From positions 1 to 53,307 of the forward strand of contig JAJZXJ010000012.1 of assembly GCA_021802425.1 (NCBI GenBank): 53,307 nucleotides of DNA, given 5' to 3'. This DNA comes from Acidulodesulfobacterium sp021802425. GTDB lineage: Bacteria; SZUA-79; Acidulodesulfobacterales; Acidulodesulfobacteraceae. A model generated the notes under the pieces. It had not been told where the DNA came from and searched no databases. It was given only the letters and a program-made list of their open reading frames with translations. Position 1 is the stretch's first letter. Every line of letters starts with the position of its first letter. The translations under genes and the position numbers were made by a program. Below, piece by piece: positions 50,317-53,307 of this stretch.

Positions 50317-51615
50317 TTATAATTTTACATTATGTTGAATTACGGAAAGGGCTGCGGAGGTCGCAGATTGACCGGACATATACACATCTAAAGGAAACTT
50401 CGCAACTCCGGCGGAAAAAATACCGCCCTCATAGTTTTCATTAAATATAAAACCGTTTTCGTCTATATCTATTTTTATACCGCCGTCTATTTTAATTCCA
50501 TTTAAGTCGTCTTTAATATTAGGATACATGCCGGCCGCAAGAACAACCATTTCCGCTTTAAATTTAATTTTTTTGCCCGAAAGTATATCTTCGACATCCA
50601 GCAAAAGGTCTCCAGTCATATGGTCTTCGGATATTTTTCCTACAACGCCTTTGTTAAATTTAATATTTTTGTCGCTTTCGGCTTTATTGAGGAAATTTTC
50701 GTATCTTCCGGGGGTTCTTAAATCTATATAAAAAATAGTCGGAGAAGATGCGGGGTTTTTTTCCCTTAAATAAAGAGCCTGCTTTAAGGATGCCATGCAG
50801 CATACCGCTGAGCAATAAGGAAGATGGTTTTCGTTTCTCGAACCTGCGCACTGAATAAATGCAACGTTGCCGACTTCTTTATTATCCGAAGGTCTTAGTA
50901 TCTTTCCTTTTGTGGGACCGTTATCGGCGGCAAGTCTTTCCATCATTACATTTGTAATAACGTTTTTAAATTTTCCGTATCCTAAGTTTTCTAACTTTTC
51001 TACATTATAAGGTTTCCAACCGGTTGCAAAAATAATATCTGAAACTTTTAGTTCAATAATATTTTCCTGAGCATTAAGGTTAATTGCATTATATTTACAA
51101 ACTTCTTCGCATTTTTTACAGGATGAAAACTTGCAGTAATTTTCATCCACCGTATATTTAAGGGGAAATGTGGATATGGCAGGCAGATATATTGCTTTGG
51201 TCGTGTCCATATCGTAGTTGAAATCATTAGGTCTATCCTCTGGACAGGCTTTGGCGCATTCCCCGCAAATGGTGCAGTTATCGTTTATATATTGCGGTTT
51301 TTGGCGGATTTTAACTTTATATCCCGTTCCGTCTTTATCTTTATTTATTTCTTCCACTTCGGAAGAAATAAAAAACTTTATATTACCTTCGGTCGAGGAT
51401 TTTATCCGCTTAGTATTTATTTCAAATCCGCAAAATGGAGGGCACAGTTTAGGAAAATACTTGTACATTTGCAGAACTCTTCCGCCTATATACGGTCTTT
51501 TTTCTACTATATACACTTCTTTATCGACAGATTCGGTAATTTCAAGCGCGGCAGAAACACCGCTATGCCCGCCGCCAATTATAAGAACAGGATTTTCATT
51601 ATTTATCTCGCTCAA
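50317..51615 (-). CDS. qmoA: QmoA, HdrA-like flavoprotein subunit
   Basis: This 432-residue flavoprotein has an N-terminal FAD motif VLIIGGGHSGVSAALEITESVDKEVYIVEK, an inserted cysteine-rich segment (CTICGECAKACP, then FSSCKKCEEVCKYN) for iron-sulfur clusters, and the HdrA-type LPYCSAVCCMASLKQALYLREK. It is the Qmo subunit thought to contact APS reductase. The start is TTG at 51615 with GGAG 8 nt upstream. It lies 190 nt downstream of aprA, beyond a terminator, so read-through or a separate promoter is needed. Confidence 0.95.
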   Translation of the reverse strand: MSEINNENPVLIIGGGHSGVSAALEITESVDKEVYIVEKRPYIGGRVLQMYKYFPKLCPPFCGFEINTKRIKSSTEGNIKFFISSEVEEINKDKDGTGYKVKIRQKPQYINDNCTICGECAKACPEDRPNDFNYDMDTTKAIYLPAISTFPLKYTVDENYCKFSSCKKCEEVCKYNAINLNAQENIIELKVSDIIFATGWKPYNVEKLENLGYGKFKNVITNVMMERLAADNGPTKGKILRPSDNKEVGNVAFIQCAGSRNENHLPYCSAVCCMASLKQALYLREKNPASSPTIFYIDLRTPGRYENFLNKAESDKNIKFNKGVVGKISEDHMTGDLLLDVEDILSGKKIKFKAEMVVLAAGMYPNIKDDLNGIKIDGGIKIDIDENGFIFNENYEGGIFSAGVAKFPLDVYMSGQSATSAALSVIQHNVKL

Positions 51616-51733
51616 CTTTACATCTCCATTGCTAAGTTTTTAATTAATATAAAATAAAATGACGTTTTCTTGATTATTTGTTTACGGTTAATAATTATTA
51701 TTTAATTATTTTTATCAGATTGCTATACATATT

Positions 51734-51761
51734 AAAACCCCTCCTCATAATAGAGGAGGGG
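51734..51761 (-). terminator. Intrinsic terminator after aprA
   Basis: Perfect 9-bp arms CCCCTCCTC/GAGGAGGGG around a 6-nt loop, followed on the minus strand by TTTTAATA. It lies 45 nt past the aprA stop and before qmoA, so it may lower qmo transcription relative to apr. Confidence 0.85.
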
Positions 51762-51805
51762 AATTATACGTATATTGATTAATACTATTTGATAACTATA
51801 AATCT

Positions 51806-53307
51806 TTAATTCTTTGGAACTAATTCAACATAAGGCTTTTTAAATATTTCGGGTTCCCCTGTTGTCCTGTTGAGTTTTGAATTGACAAACACCTTCCAGT
51901 TTTGTTCGTCTAAGTGCGGGTAATCCATTCTGTAATAGAATCCCGGGTATCTTGTCTCCTGTCTATATAAAACATGTCTTAAATGGAGTTCTCCTACAAC
52001 AGACCTGTGATAGTTTTCCCAAGCTCTCATTAACTCATGTAAATTAGAAGCGGCAAGTTTCGGAGCATCGGCTTTAAGCCTGTTTAAAAGATCTAATCCC
52101 CTTAAAAGGTTTGACTCGCTCGTTCTGTAAAATGTCGAAGTACCGGCAACATATTCATCCATAAGTTTATTTAATCTGAACATATAAAGCCTTGGTCTTA
52201 TATAGTTTGGATTAACATTCGGCTCTGTGGAATAGTCCTTGAATTTCTCGTAATTAATCATCGGAGCATATATTCTTTCGGCAAGGGTCTTATTATCCGT
52301 GTGGACGGTAGGCGTATAACCGGAATCGTCTAATATAAACCTGACGGCGGATTTCGCAGCCAATCTTCCCTCGGTATAAGAACCGGATGAAAACTTATGT
52401 CCCGAAGCGCCGACCCCGTCGCCGCCGGTAAACAGCCCGTTAACGGTCGTCATACGGTTATAACCCCAGTGCCAATCTTTCGGCGAAACATCCGAAGGAC
52501 CGCTAACCCACATCCCGCAAGCTCCCGCGTGCGAGCCAAGGAAATACGGCTCGGTCGGCATAACCTCTGAATTTGTCTCTTGAGGATCTATATCCATTGC
52601 TGCCCAAAGTCCCGCCTGGGCGACCGTCATATCGAGGAAGTCTTCCCATGCATCTGCTTCAAGCGATTTTTTCCTCTTTTCCGGCAGTGTTTCAAAAAGT
52701 TTTTTCATTGCGCCCGAGGTATTCATATAAAATGGACCGTTGCCTTCGAGCCAATCTTTTAACATAACATGATTCCAGAGGCAGGTAGCGGGAACATGGG
52801 CTTGCCCATACGGAGGATAATCCTTAAGCATATCTCCCCACTTTTGCATATAGTCTTCGCCGTGGGCATTCAAAACCCTGGATTTAAACAGAGTAAACCA
52901 CGCGCCGACAGGACCGTAACCGTCTTTAAACCTGTTGGGAACGAACCTGTTTTCCATGGTCGTCATTTCAGCTCCCGCCTCATACCCCATAGAGTAGGTT
53001 GAACCCGCGTTCCATACCGCGTACCATGTTCTTCCCATACCCTCGGCCTGAGATCTCGGTCTAAATACATTAACCGCACCGCCGCATGCCATTATTACGG
53101 CTTTTGCCTTGAATATATAAATCTTCGCATCCCTTAAGCTGAAACCGATTGCTCCGGCAACCCTGTTCTCATGCTTTTCATCCATAAGAAGCTGGATTAT
53201 AAAAACTCTTTCATAAATGTTTTCTTCGCCAAGGGCTTTTCTCGCCGCTTCCGCAACCAGAACTTTGTAAGATTCCCCGTGAATCATTATCTGCCATCTA
53301 CCGGCCC
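51806..53307 (-). CDS. aprA: Adenylylsulfate reductase subunit alpha (partial)
   Basis: The gene runs off the right edge; about 500 C-terminal residues of the usual ~650 are present. The frame is open to the edge and reads GRWQIMIHGESYKVLVAEAARKALG at its start, an AprA signature, then AVIMACGGAVNVFRPRSQAEGMGRTWYAVWNAGSTYSMGYEAGAEMTTMENRFVPNRFKDGYGPVGAWF and the C-terminal YPGFYYRMDYPHLDEQNWKVFVNSK. AprA is the FAD subunit that reduces APS to sulfite and AMP (or the reverse). The beta subunit and ATP sulfurylase would be expected just outside the window. The neighbouring qmoABC suggests quinone coupling in the reductive direction. Confidence 0.96.
   Translation of the reverse strand, partial: AGRWQIMIHGESYKVLVAEAARKALGEENIYERVFIIQLLMDEKHENRVAGAIGFSLRDAKIYIFKAKAVIMACGGAVNVFRPRSQAEGMGRTWYAVWNAGSTYSMGYEAGAEMTTMENRFVPNRFKDGYGPVGAWFTLFKSRVLNAHGEDYMQKWGDMLKDYPPYGQAHVPATCLWNHVMLKDWLEGNGPFYMNTSGAMKKLFETLPEKRKKSLEADAWEDFLDMTVAQAGLWAAMDIDPQETNSEVMPTEPYFLGSHAGACGMWVSGPSDVSPKDWHWGYNRMTTVNGLFTGGDGVGASGHKFSSGSYTEGRLAAKSAVRFILDDSGYTPTVHTDNKTLAERIYAPMINYEKFKDYSTEPNVNPNYIRPRLYMFRLNKLMDEYVAGTSTFYRTSESNLLRGLDLLNRLKADAPKLAASNLHELMRAWENYHRSVVGELHLRHVLYRQETRYPGFYYRMDYPHLDEQNWKVFVNSKLNRTTGEPEIFKKPYVELVPKN

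Noticed and set aside
52573..53002. Plus-strand frames opposite aprA
   Set aside because: They are antisense shadows of a well-conserved gene, with no ribosome sites or family features.

Overview
The window is an AT-rich chromosomal segment from an anaerobic, sulfate- or sulfur-metabolising bacterium of the deltaproteobacterial type. Its right end holds a reductive-type Apr/Qmo cluster (aprA cut by the window edge, then qmoA, qmoB, qmoC) followed by a membrane pyrophosphatase gene. The middle holds the three separate genes of the two-step citrate-cleavage route (citryl-CoA synthetase subunits plus citryl-CoA lyase) beside isocitrate dehydrogenase, which suggests autotrophy by the reductive TCA cycle. 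A lineage near Sva0485/'Candidatus Acidulodesulfobacterales' would fit this combination, but that placement is an inference from gene content, not a measurement.

Layout from left to right. 1-4.4 kb: tRNA-Thr, two Roadblock/LC7-type proteins, tRNA-Glu, a solitary CheZ phosphatase, a TlpA-type thioredoxin, smpB and the tmRNA gene ssrA with a clear sigma-70-type promoter. 4.4-8.3 kb: a class II aldolase carrying an in-frame palindromic repeat, an orphan ABC ATPase, a CbiX-type chelatase and a radical SAM enzyme. 8.3-27 kb: a complete dcw division/peptidoglycan operon on the minus strand, in the order mraZ-rsmH-ftsL-ftsI-murE-murF-mraY-murD-ftsW-murG-murC-murB-ddl-ftsQ-ftsA-ftsZ, with a ModE-type regulator as its last gene. 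The operon starts at a recognisable promoter followed by three GTGG repeats that match an MraZ operator.

27-34.3 kb: carbon metabolism, with a DsrE-like protein, an atypical SDR, class II fructose bisphosphatase (glpX), citryl-CoA lyase, citryl-CoA synthetase small and large subunits, and NADP-type isocitrate dehydrogenase. 34.5-39.7 kb: threonine and amino-acid synthesis, with an ApgM-family protein that is a candidate homoserine kinase, threonine synthase, homoserine dehydrogenase and an AlaC-type aminotransferase. 39.7-44.6 kb: lipA, tadA, an Nramp-related transporter flanked by two single-helix small proteins, and an Na+/H+ antiporter. 44.6-53.3 kb: hppA, qmoC, qmoB, qmoA and aprA.

The genes form a coherent physiology. 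Sulfate activation (enzyme outside the window) would release pyrophosphate that HppA can use for proton pumping. Apr and Qmo connect the quinone pool to APS reduction. CbiX supports siroheme synthesis. Citrate cleavage, Icd and GlpX support CO2 fixation and gluconeogenesis. Dispersed perfect palindromes (4896-4937, 27052-27085, 29662-29710) and other inverted repeats sit between operons, where they could act as terminators; one lies inside a gene.
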